Assembly (NCBI GenBank): GCA_025716855.1
Contig: JAIXMQ010000010.1
Span: 493,501-557,500, forward strand
Source: Pilaira anomala
Taxonomy: Eukaryota > Mucoromycota > Mucoromycetes > Mucorales > Mucoraceae
Length of the DNA: 64,000 nucleotides
Direction of reading: 5' to 3'
This document shows, one piece after another, positions 1 to 11,156 of this stretch (its first letter is position 1; the number at the start of each line of letters is the position of its first letter). The notes under the pieces were generated by a model. It was given only the letters and a program-made list of their open reading frames with translations, searched no databases and had not been told where the DNA came from. A program made the translations under genes and the position numbers.

Positions 1-150
1 TGGTGAATTAGTTGTCAGTGAGAGAAGGGAGTAAGCCAGCTTGTGCTTTTGTAAAAATGGGTGGCGGTGTAAACCATGGAAGTGTCTACTATAGCCATTC
101 ATACTAAGCCCTACAAGGACTACGAGCCCACATTTTGAGTTGAACATATC

Positions 151-720
151 GTGCCTATCTTCCGCATTTTCTTAAAGCAAACAGGAATGCTATCATTTAA
201 TTGGTATGAAGTTGAAAACAAGCGCCATGCCTTGGAGAATATGGATGGGAAGCTTCAAAAAGGAAATTTACGATATGTTGATGATCTTGTTCATGACAAA
301 AACGGCATTGAAAGAATGTCTATAGAAGGTTCGTTTAGTGAACACACGGTGGACGTGGATAAGACAATCGATGACAGTATTGAGTAGCTCAGCTCTCTGA
401 TCTCAATGCTCAAAGTTGTTGCTAATTCCTATCTGAATGCAAACTTCGATATACTTCTGGCAACAAAAGTCTTTGGTATACATATAGCAAAAAAAAAAAA
501 CCTAGGCAATAGTTCCTCCCTTTTAATGAATTTTCCTATATCGCCCTCCTATGAACAAATTCATTATTTAGTTAGTTACCCGCCTATAAGATATAATAAA
601 TGCTCTGTCTGCAGCTATATAAAAACAAATGACTATCTTGTTATAATATTTATTCCAGTTATATTAATAAAACGCTTCCACCATAAACTCTTACTTTGGG
701 TCTCACACAACCGTTACTAA
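151..720 (+). pseudogene. Decayed protein-coding fragment, unknown family
   Basis: One reading frame stays open from about 151 to 720 apart from a single TAG at 385-387. The first part has an ATG at 187 and reads like real protein (FNWYEVENKRHALENMDG, later GIERMSIEGSFSEHTVD). The frame continues directly after the stop with LSSLISMLKVVANSYLNANF before an A-run near 490; beyond that the composition looks non-coding. I do not recognise the family. Inference: a relic of an expanded fungal family or of element cargo, or an exon of a gene starting outside the window. The stop could also sit in an intron, but I see no convincing splice pair around it. Confidence 0.3.
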
Positions 721-995
721 CAACGATTATTCCTTTGTTCTTACTTTAACTGTTGTAACTAAAACAAAAAAGAATGAAATAAGACATGTTTTAGAGAATG
801 TCAAGTATTAAAGATATCAAGTATGCTTTGTTTCAAATACTCGCTCGATTAATATGTAAAAAAAAAAAAAAAAAAAAAAACTATGCGTTCATCGAAAACA
901 AGTAACTGTTACTTTAAACCCGTAAATTAGGGCAGAGTTCCTACTCGACTTTCGTTTGCTATGACATCTGTATTATTGTTGCCAATACTCTTAAA

Positions 996-996
<1 letters not shown>

Positions 997-1040
<44 letters not shown>
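997..1040. repeat. (TTA)n microsatellite
   Basis: About 44 bp of nearly pure ATT/TTA triplets. It lies in otherwise featureless AT-rich DNA (721-1295) downstream of the WASP gene. Confidence 0.9.
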
Positions 1041-1295
1041 TTGCATCTGTTAAAACCAAATTGATGAAATAGTTGCCCGAGTTACCGAGCATTTTTTTTT
1101 TCGGTAACAACTAGGCTTATTCTCAACTTCTCGTGGTTAATCCTGTCCTTTATAATGATAATTGAAAATTACTTCAGTTTTCTCACATAGTATTTGCTTT
1201 TTGCAATACTAATTTGGACGAAAGGCACATTATGTTTACCGAAAAGATCATAATTTGGCTCTATAATGTACGTTTTATTTTAATTCATTCAAAAA

Positions 1296-2707
1296 TTACT
1301 TCCAATCATCATCATCGTCTTCGTCTTCGTCATCACTTTGCATAGCAGTTTTTCTCTGTTGTAATACAGCGGCAAGACTATGAGCCATACCCTCTTTGCT
1401 GTTATTAGAGATTGTAGTACTCGTGGATTGACTGCTGTTTGTAGAAGTAGTTGGTCTCAAAGTACCAGTCTTTTTTAATGAACCAAATCCACCCGTAGAT
1501 CTAATAGCAGCCAACAAATCATTGCGGCCATCGGAAGGTGGTGTCGAAATATTTTTGGGTATAGGTGATGATGCGGGAGAAGAGGTGTTATTTTTTGATG
1601 GTGGTGCTGGTGCTGCTGGAGGAGGAGGGGGAGGAGGGGGAGGAGGTGCGCCCATCATTGGAGGAGTCAAGGGAGGAGTGTTGATCATTGAAGCAATTGG
1701 TGGTGGTGGAGGAGGAGTAGCCAAAGTAGGTGGTCTAGGAATAGATTGAAATGATGGTATAGATTGTGTTTGTCTCAAGCCTCGATTTGGAAGGGGAGGA
1801 GGGGGTGGTGGTGAACAGGAAGAAGATGGGATAGGTGAAGGACTTCTGTTTTTTATGGGCGGTATAGGTGGTGGAGGCAAATTATTTCTTGATTTTCTCG
1901 AAGGTGGAGGTGGTGGAGGAGGTCTTCTAGACGTTGGTTCTTTTTTGTTACTTCTATATTGTTGAATAAAAGATTGAATGAATTCTTGGTTTTGGTTAAT
2001 ATCAGCGGCAGAGAAATCATCCAATTTTTCTAATTCACGCAATATTTCTAGTATTTCGGGATCATTATTGTCAATTGTGAAACCTTTTCCAGGTACATAA
2101 CCCACACGTCCAACATCATGACTGACATAGAAGTTAATATATGTATATTAAGCTCGTGTTGATATATGTATAATTACCTTTTCTTGTGTTTTATTTCTCT
2201 ATTAGTCACTTTGTCATAAAATATATCGGCTTCTCCCTGATGAACAAATAATAAGCCGGCTAGACAATCCTATTCATTTGCTTAACTTCATGTATAAAAT
2301 AAGTAGAGTAAACATTACTTACATCTGTTTCAAAAGTATGAAAAAAAGCACAATCTTTGACGTATTCAAAACCATCGTACAACTCTTGTTCCCAAATTAC
2401 GCCTCTACCATCCATGTTAATAAGTCTAATAAAGAAAGAATGGTTCTTGTTTCGATCTTTACAGAAAGCCACAGCACCCCATAAACCAGAATATCTCCAT
2501 GTATTATTGTTTGGTAAAGCAATATATAAACGTGCAACCGCCGCTATAAAAATATTCTATAAATGAGGATAAAGTAAGTATGATTACACATGTTCAGGTA
2601 CAAACAAAATAAAAGTAGTTTACACTCGAAGTTAAGGCTTCTCGAACGATACGCTTATCTTCTGCTCTCGGGAGAGTAGCAGATTTAGGTGCTTTAGTTG
2701 ATTTCAT
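1296..2707 (-). CDS. LAS17: WASP/Las17-family actin nucleation-promoting factor
   Basis: Activates the Arp2/3 complex to nucleate branched actin at endocytic and polar sites. Four exons can be joined. Exon 1 (2707-2624) starts MKSTKAPKSATLPRAEDKR. Exon 2 (about 2556-2323) carries the WH1 core (ARLYIALPN, then WRYSGLWGAVAFC). Exon 3 completes WH1 (CLAGLLFVHQGEADIFYDKV). Exon 4 opens with a segment like the GTPase-binding domain of metazoan WASP (HDVGRVGYVPGKGF, then DPEILEILRELE), followed by long poly-proline stretches, one WH2 motif (RNDLLAAIRSTGGFGSLKK), a connector helix and a strongly acidic tail ending DDDDDWK with the tryptophan that touches Arp2/3. Predicted length is about 415 aa. It is divergently arranged with the Skt5 gene. 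The GBD-like segment is notable because Saccharomyces Las17 lacks one. Confidence 0.92.
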
Positions 2708-3184
2708 CCACTCGTTGAATTTGGAAATAAAGAAAGGAAAAGGAAATGAGAACGTGAACTTCCCCTTTTTTTATGAAGGTAAAATAAGCGGACTTAAAGT
2801 TTAAACAGATCAAAAATTACAGTTTTAGTATTTACAAAAAAAATATAGTGCATGAATATTTCAATTAAGACTGTTAAAGTAACAAATATACATCTACAAA
2901 GTAGTAACAAAAATAAACGACCTTTTTTTACAAACGTAAAATACGGAAACAACAAATGAAAACTAAATACTCGGGAAATATGAGCCAAGGTGATACAGCG
3001 ACTGGATAAACGCTCAGCAATTAAATGACCATTTATTCTTACTTTTTAATTTAATTTATCTTTTATTTTTTCTCTTTTTTATTCTTATTCATTCCTTTCT
3101 TAATCCGTACGTATCAACTTATTGTAACCATTTTATATATTAACTTCTCTCTTTTTTCTTTTTTTTTTGTAATGTAGTAACTAC
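2708..3184. promoter_or_regulatory. Divergent intergenic promoter region WASP / SKT5
   Basis: This 477 bp separates two start codons on opposite strands and must hold both promoters. It contains T-rich and CT-rich tracts just before the Skt5 ATG, as in many fungal core promoters. I see no specific factor site or other gene in it. Confidence 0.5.
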
Positions 3185-5119
3185 ATGACAATTGCACTCC
3201 CTGAAAATAAGCATGTTGAACATGAACCAGCCTCATCTTATTCTTCTTTAGAGCTCAAAAAGTTGAAACTCGATAGCACAGAAAACGTTACTCAAAACCA
3301 TAAGCCATCTATATATTCAAATTCAAATATCACTTTAAAGCCTGATGATACTTTACAACCTAATCAAAATGCATCACCAACAATAAACTCTCACTCTCCG
3401 CGATTAACTGAAAGACAGTCGCCTTCTATTCAACATGCTAGACCTATTCAATACTCTCCTTCCTTTCAAAATACAAGACCTGTGCAATATTCACCCTCTT
3501 TCAGACAAAGCACTACTCAATATAAAACTGGTAGCCCCCAAAACCAAAATATCGGAATTAATAATGGTCCTCAACAGTCTATGGGTGTACCTCAACAACC
3601 TGTGGGTATACCTCAACAAATAGGTTATAATTTAAGCAGACAACCTTCAAATTTCTATCCTGAAAGGCCCCCTCCAACTCAATTTCAGCAGTATAGACAA
3701 GGCGCTCCATTACCACCTCAACCAATGTCGCCAACCCAACAACATTTGAATCCTAATTTTCGACCTCCCCCACCTCCACCAAATCATGCATATAACGGTG
3801 GATATAATACTCAAATGAGACCAATGATGCCTCCTCCTCAATCGCCTCAATTATCTGGACACAGTAATAACTCTAATTCAACTATTTCGGCTCCAATTGA
3901 TAATAATTATTTAACTGATAGTTCTCTTTCTGCTGCTAATGCAGCTGGAAAACGACCCAAGAAGAGTAAATTTCCTCCTCCTACCAAAGAAAACCTAACA
4001 ATGTATCGTAACGAAGCACAAAAGAGTAATGATCCTGAAGCCATGTTGGATTTTGCTAAATTCTTATTGGAAGCTGCTAATCAATTGCCTCTAAATGACC
4101 AAGACCCTAAACGTGGTAAGAAAGTTCGGGAAGCCATGTTGATGGAAGCCCAAAAAATATGTAAAAAGCTATCTTCTCACGCTGGTATGGGTAAACAAGG
4201 CTATCCTGAAGCTCAATTCTTTTTGGCAAATTGTTATGGCACAGGTGCAATGGGTCTTCAAACAGATCCTGAAAAGGCATTTTCTTTATATATTCAAGGT
4301 TCGAAACAAAGTCATCCTGGTTGTACTTTTAGAGCTGCTGTTTGTTACGAAGTTGGAGCTGGTACTAAACGTGATAAAAATCATGCTATACAGTTTTATA
4401 GAAAAGCTGCTAATTTAGGCGATGGTGTAGCCATGTACAAGTTAGGTATAATTTTATTAAAAGGTTTTCTTGGTCAACCAAAGAATCCTAGAGAAGGTAT
4501 ATCTTGGTTAAAGCGTGCTGCTCAACAAGCAGATGAAGATCATCCTCATGCTTTACACGAACTAGGCTTAGCTTTTGAAAAGGAAGGTATCCCCTCTGTT
4601 ATTCCTGATCTCAATTATGCACGCGAATTATTCACCCAGGCTGCTCAGTACGGATATGCACCATCTCAATTCAAACTAGGCTTGGCTTATGAAAACGGTT
4701 TCTTAAATTGTCCTGTGGATCCTAGACGTTCAATTGCTTGGTATTCAAAGGCCGCTGAGCAAGGCGATGTGGAGGCCGAGTTTGCTCTTTCAGGTTGGTA
4801 CTTAACAGGTGCGGAAGGTGTATTGCCTCAAAGTGATTCAGAAGCTTATTTATGGGCTCGTAAAGCTGCTGATAGAGGAAATGCGAAAGCAGAATATGCG
4901 GTAGGTTACTATACTGAAACTGGTACAGGTACAAGACAAAATATAGAAGAAGCTAAACGTTGGTATATGCGTGCGGCTGCCCAGAATTACAGACGTGCTA
5001 TGCAACGTTTGACAGATCTTAAATATAGTGGTGCCAGGCCTCAGCAAAGACGTAAACATACACGCGAAGCAAACAATACTTCTTCTAATTCAAAGGACTC
5101 AGAGTGTGTCGTTATGTAA
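3185..5119 (+). CDS. SKT5: Sel1-repeat chitin synthase activator, Skt5/Chs4-like
   Basis: Uninterrupted 644-codon ORF. Residues 1 to about 255 are low-complexity, rich in Pro, Gln, Asn and Ser. From about 335 to 605 there is a series of Sel1-type helical repeats (for example YPEAQFFLANCYGTGAMGL, HPHALHELGLAFEKEG, NAKAEYAVGYYTETGTGT). The C-terminus is CVVM, a CaaX farnesylation box, as in the Skt5/Chs4 family. In yeast, Chs4 recruits and activates chitin synthase Chs3 at the bud neck, and prenylation helps membrane targeting; by analogy this protein should guide chitin or chitosan deposition. Lack of introns is unusual beside its neighbours. It runs tail-to-tail with the MAP kinase at 5476. 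Other Sel1-repeat proteins exist, but the disordered N-terminus plus CaaX end favour this call. Confidence 0.9.
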   Translation: MTIALPENKHVEHEPASSYSSLELKKLKLDSTENVTQNHKPSIYSNSNITLKPDDTLQPNQNASPTINSHSPRLTERQSPSIQHARPIQYSPSFQNTRPVQYSPSFRQSTTQYKTGSPQNQNIGINNGPQQSMGVPQQPVGIPQQIGYNLSRQPSNFYPERPPPTQFQQYRQGAPLPPQPMSPTQQHLNPNFRPPPPPPNHAYNGGYNTQMRPMMPPPQSPQLSGHSNNSNSTISAPIDNNYLTDSSLSAANAAGKRPKKSKFPPPTKENLTMYRNEAQKSNDPEAMLDFAKFLLEAANQLPLNDQDPKRGKKVREAMLMEAQKICKKLSSHAGMGKQGYPEAQFFLANCYGTGAMGLQTDPEKAFSLYIQGSKQSHPGCTFRAAVCYEVGAGTKRDKNHAIQFYRKAANLGDGVAMYKLGIILLKGFLGQPKNPREGISWLKRAAQQADEDHPHALHELGLAFEKEGIPSVIPDLNYARELFTQAAQYGYAPSQFKLGLAYENGFLNCPVDPRRSIAWYSKAAEQGDVEAEFALSGWYLTGAEGVLPQSDSEAYLWARKAADRGNAKAEYAVGYYTETGTGTRQNIEEAKRWYMRAAAQNYRRAMQRLTDLKYSGARPQQRRKHTREANNTSSNSKDSECVVM

Positions 5120-5475
5120 ATTATAGAAACCAAATATCTTATTAATATTAGTTTTAATTTCAATTTAATTTGATTCATCGTTTGTAAATTACTCACATCT
5201 TATGTTCATTTTTTTTTCTGTCTAATTTCTATTTTTTTTTATCACTATGACGAATACAGTTACTTTACAACATGATTTAACATGAATGTAATTAATGTAA
5301 ATATCTATGATATACATTTAAAACTTGAAGTTGGTTCTCCAAAATTTAAATAACTTAGAGTAATAACCGTAATAAATATTTTAAACATGTATTTATGTAC
5401 ATTATATTATTATTAAAAACAGAAGAAAAATGAAGAAGGGAGAGTGAGAAGGGAGTGAGGGTATGTTTTACTAGG
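5120..5475. other. Convergent 3' region between SKT5 and MAPK
   Basis: 356 bp of AT-rich DNA between two stop codons, with several T-runs and AATAAA-like words (for example near 5370) that could serve as poly(A) signals on either strand. No gene seen. Confidence 0.5.
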
Positions 5476-7136
<1,661 letters not shown>

Positions 7137-7234
7137 AAGTAAAATACCGGAGGAAACAAAATTCCAATGGGCGATTTTTGTTTTCTCAATGGCGTGTTCT
7201 TTTTTTGTCTGTTGAGTGAACGGCGTGACTCCCA

Positions 7235-7501
7235 TTAACTCCTTTCCTTTTTGTACCACAATTCATCGTGTGCTAAAGGAGGATTACAATGAGAATGAAG
7301 TCCATGATATTGTTTTATTTTTAACAAAGTAAATAAAGCATCAAAATGAACTCTTCCAATAAAATACATTATTCTAAGTTGATACTCAAACAGATTTTCA
7401 AATAACTCATCACTTTTTCCATGAAATTCAGATATAGAAAAATCCTTATATGATTTAGTGACTCTACAACGTAAATTAGCAAACCATTTTTTAATGTTCA
7501 A
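7235..7501 (-). other. Unassigned open frame upstream of the MAPK
   Basis: About 88 codons open on the minus strand without a clear ATG at the upstream end (the frame begins at a TTG). The residues look protein-like (FANLRCRVTKSYKDFSISEF, then KIKQYHGLHSHCNPPLAHDE). It ends just upstream of the MAPK start in a different frame. It may be an exon of a lost gene or a relic. I do not recognise it. Confidence 0.25.
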
Positions 7502-8802
7502 AGGAATGCATACTGTAATATCTTCAAATATAAATAAGAAAGCTCAATCAAATAAAAGACGCGTGTTTAATTACCACAGAGTATGGTAACTCTTTTATAC
7601 TCTTTTATTATTGTGGACAGAATCATAAATATCCTCTATAACCTTTATTTGTGTTACATATATTCTTGTTATTCTTGATGAGCGATATAACACATCATTT
7701 AAAATTTCCCTTCTTTAGAATACTATCGAATAAATTTATAGAAGGCAATGTGCTATGGTATCACTTTCATCAACAGCTACTATCCCCAAAATTTCACGCT
7801 TCGGTTGTTTAAATAACTACTTCTTTTGTTTGAGGATATCATCCTAATAAATTACTAATAAGTATTTGCATCAAACAAACTATTAATTCCACTTACTGGT
7901 AAGAGATCAACATGCTCAAACACTTTGATATATTGAATAATGTTTGAAAAACATTACGGAACAGATTCAGATTGGCATACAATAATTTTCCATGTACAGG
8001 GTGACTTGATTGAATAGTTATTTAATTAAAGTAACTTTGTCTGGAATGATCTGGGAAGAAAATAAATGAATTATTTTGATGATCTGGAAGGAAATTATCA
8101 TGACTACTTTTTATATTTTTAAGGGAGTCATTTAAAGAATGTGATAAAAGGATATCATAATTAAATCTATAATAAAAGTATTGACTAATTAACTACATTG
8201 GATTGATATCGAACTATAAGAACTACTTACCAGATGACCCCAATGTTAACAACTAATTTATAATACTATGTATTAATTGTCATCTTCCCAATACCATCAA
8301 GTTATTTAAGGTTGTCTTTCCTTTATTTCAGGTAAGGTATCATTAAAGACTAGCCAAACATAGTCTGGATTTTTTTATTTTTTTCTCGCACCTAATTTTA
8401 GATTAATTGGTAAGTATCAAAACCCATAATAATTACCATGAGTATGTTAGACTACCAGTACATTTTCCAAATGATTTGAATATGGGGATAATACTTCACA
8501 ATAAACACTTCGTTCGTCACTATTACTATACAATTTAGAATAAAATCTATCATTGCAAATTTAACAAATCAAATGAAGGTATTATCATTGGGTAGAACAG
8601 CCACCTTGTTAAACAGTTCACATGCAAATCAAAGCCATTTGCCGAATAAATTAGGAAGCAATAAACCATAAAGCCCCCCCCCCTTAATTTTATCTATTAA
8701 GAGCACGCCACCAAGCCTTAAAGTTGGTATGAACAAGCCCTAATGCCATAACTTGGCTTTAGGCAGCACGGAGCTATAACTTGGGCACACTGGCATGAAA
8801 TT
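7502..8802. other. Gene-free AT-rich DNA
   Basis: 1.3 kb with frequent stops in all frames and no recognisable domain. A C9 run lies near 8673. I see no RNA gene or terminal repeat. Confidence 0.5.
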
Positions 8803-10031
8803 TTAGCCTTTGATTTCATGTTCATTGGATTCTAAAAGTTCAATGATTGATTGACATACACCAGGTATCCTTTTTAGAGAATCATACTGCTTTTGATCAG
8901 TCATATAATTTTCGTGTTCCAGGTATCTTGCTTTTGAAACTTCTTTAGTAGAATTACTAATGCATATGTCGAAGTAGATTTTCAGAACAGAAAGATCATT
9001 AGCTTGGAGTACTGGTTTGTAAGGTGAAGAACATGATTTGAGGGTGCTTGGAATCTATATAATTTTTTTTCTTTGACAACTTTTAAAGAGGGGACTAATT
9101 TTTTTTTATGAACAAGTATTCAGCATTAATAACATGCAATTAACTGAAGTATCTCTTTGACTTCCATGAAAGAATTCTCTTCAAGGCCAACACTACTCTC
9201 TTCTTTGAAGTATTCAGCTTCATTATCATTAGAAATGATGGCGATATCATCCTAAAACAATTTAAATAAATATAATGTCATATAGTCCAACCTTTCTCTT
9301 AATTCAATATAATGATATTGGTCTGTAATACAGTTAATATACGGCTAACAACATTGGTTTCCATCAAAGCTTTTTCTTTGTTTTCTTATATATTTCTAAT
9401 TATTTTTTTTCTTTTTTGTATTGCTTTGAATTCTTTTTTTTTTTTTTTGCTTATGGTTGTTCTGTATTGGGAGGCTATTGCAGTACAATATTTAGATAAC
9501 ATAGGTTTAGCAAGTGAAGATTCTAATATCAGGGACATTACACGAGTAAAAACTCTCAGGATTTGTTCAAATAGATTAATATTTGTTGCTACTTCAAAAT
9601 ACTTTTGAACTACTTTCTCTTCACTTTTCCAATAACGTGCTTTGAGTAGGTATTGATGCGAATAAACGTCTTTACTATATCCGAAGGCAGTTTAAAACTT
9701 CCTGGAAAGGCGGTTAGGTATGTTCTTTTTGATAAGTTGTTGAAAAGAATAAATTTAATTTTTTTTCTCTCTTTGAATTTAGGCATGGCCGCAATGATTA
9801 TTTGTGGCGAGCTAACCCACACCCTTCACTCGCTGACGGATATCTCGCCCTAACGTGCTCGGACGGGATATTTTTTTACAAAATACATGCAGTCTGCAAA
9901 GAAAAGAGTATTTGTTATTGAAATTTATTTGACAATTAACTACCTCTTTGTAATAAACTTACTATCTCAGCATTGGCAACATGTGTTACAGAAGCTTCAA
10001 ACTTGTTCATATCTTGGTACAATCTTTTGTC
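8803..10031 (-). pseudogene. Decayed multi-exon gene of unknown family
   Basis: Several protein-like blocks follow one another on the minus strand in different frames. They are DKRLYQDMNKFEASVTHVA near 10031-9970 (followed by GTAAGT), HQYLLKARYWKSEEKVVQKY continuing to ILESSLAKPMLSKYCTAIAS at about 9670-9450, ALMETNVVSRILTVLQTN at about 9365-9300, AEYFKEESSVGLEENSFMEV after a TTTTAG acceptor near 9253, and a final block (QANDLSVLKIYFDICISN, later KRIPGVCQSIIELLESNEHE) ending at a TAA at 8803. Some gaps look like introns; others contain stops inside the coding-like blocks. No ATG or known domain is evident. A live but intron-rich gene cannot be excluded. Confidence 0.4.
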
Positions 10032-10302
10032 TGGATAACATTATGTAACCAAATACAGAGATTAGGAGGGTATGGGAAATAAAGGTTCATGTTATGAGAT
10101 ACAAAAAAAAAGACATAAAGATAAGAAAAAAGAAAAAGAAAAAACAAAAAAAAAATTGATTATTTACAATAATGAGTGTAAATAAACCTGTTTGTGTGGC
10201 GTGTGAAAAAAGTAGTCAATAACACAAGTCATATGCTAAAGTAACTATAGCTATTTTTTTTTAGAATTACAACACTTCAGTTGATATGTTTAAACTCTTA
10301 CG

Positions 10303-10642
10303 TTAAAGTAGTTCAGGATGTATAATATTATCTATTTTTTTATAGATAAATTTAGTTGATTTAACTCTTGAAAGAGCAACAAAATATAAATGGTCGTGGT
10401 TGAAGATATGATCTGGTAAAAATAGCGACCTAAGTTCTCAAATATAGGAAACTGAGTCCTTACAAATCCAATAGATTTTTGATATCCAACAGATGAGTGG
10501 TTCTTGGTACGAATTCTGGTAATAAGTGCAGCCTGTAGCTCTCAATCAAGTAATAGGTAACCAGTTATTAGGAACTAGCTATCATGTAAACGTAAAATAA
10601 ATAGGCCCCCTTTTTAATTTCATTACATAAATGAGGGGGGAT
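10303..10642 (-). mobile_element. Relic of a Helitron/Pif1-type helicase C-terminus
   Basis: Read on the minus strand, three conserved pieces of the Pif1-like helicase found in Helitron Rep-Hel proteins appear in the right order. They are an IPPHL...IKKGA block (10642 onward; usual form PPHxLxLKxGA), an ALITRIRT...RTQFPI block, and the final motif VI segment LPDHIFNHDHLYFVALSRVK ending at a TAA at 10303 (usual form FxHGQLYVALSRV). The pieces lie in different frames with stops between them, and a one-base slip falls in the TTTTTACC region near 10420. It is dead as a gene. No Helitron 3' hairpin or CTRR end was located, so the element edges are not defined. Confidence 0.72.
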
Positions 10643-11156
10643 ACAACGAGGAGTGTATCAACTATTATAAGGTTTATGGAATTACTTTAGGATGTAGACA
10701 CCTGAACCAACTCAACTCCTATTTAGATGGAAGTAAGCGGTTGTTTCTGTGTCTTGTTCTAAGCTTAAGGTATATTTACTTTTAGCTACGGGGATAGCAG
10801 CCTGAATAGGTACAGTGCCTGTTAACATTTTGGTGAATCAAATATTTTGTCAAAGGTGATTAAATGTGAATGTATAAAAGTACACGAAATCAAAAAAATT
10901 TAAGGTAGCCGCCCTTTGAAGGAATAAAACTGCCGATTGGTGTTGTGGTTACTATAAAGAGCAAAAGAATAAAAAGTCTTATTTTAAAAAGACTGGCGTA
11001 ATATTGTATGAAGAAATGTAAAAAAAAAAGTCTTTCTATTTATTTATTTTACATTTTTTGTATCTCTTTCTTTTTTATTTGAAAAATACAATTATGCATA
11101 AAATCTAGCAATAAACAATTAGTACGTTATAAATAAAGATCTTATTTTCGTTTCAC
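10643..11156. other. Gene-free stretch, possibly more Helitron-derived DNA
   Basis: About 500 bp between the helicase relic and the IQGAP stop. A reverse-strand stretch near 10700-10780 has weak coding character but many stops. No recognisable feature otherwise. Confidence 0.35.

Noticed and set aside
1522..1749. Plus-strand glycine-rich open frame
   Set aside because: It is the antisense of the WASP poly-proline region (CCN read as GGN) and has no independent support.
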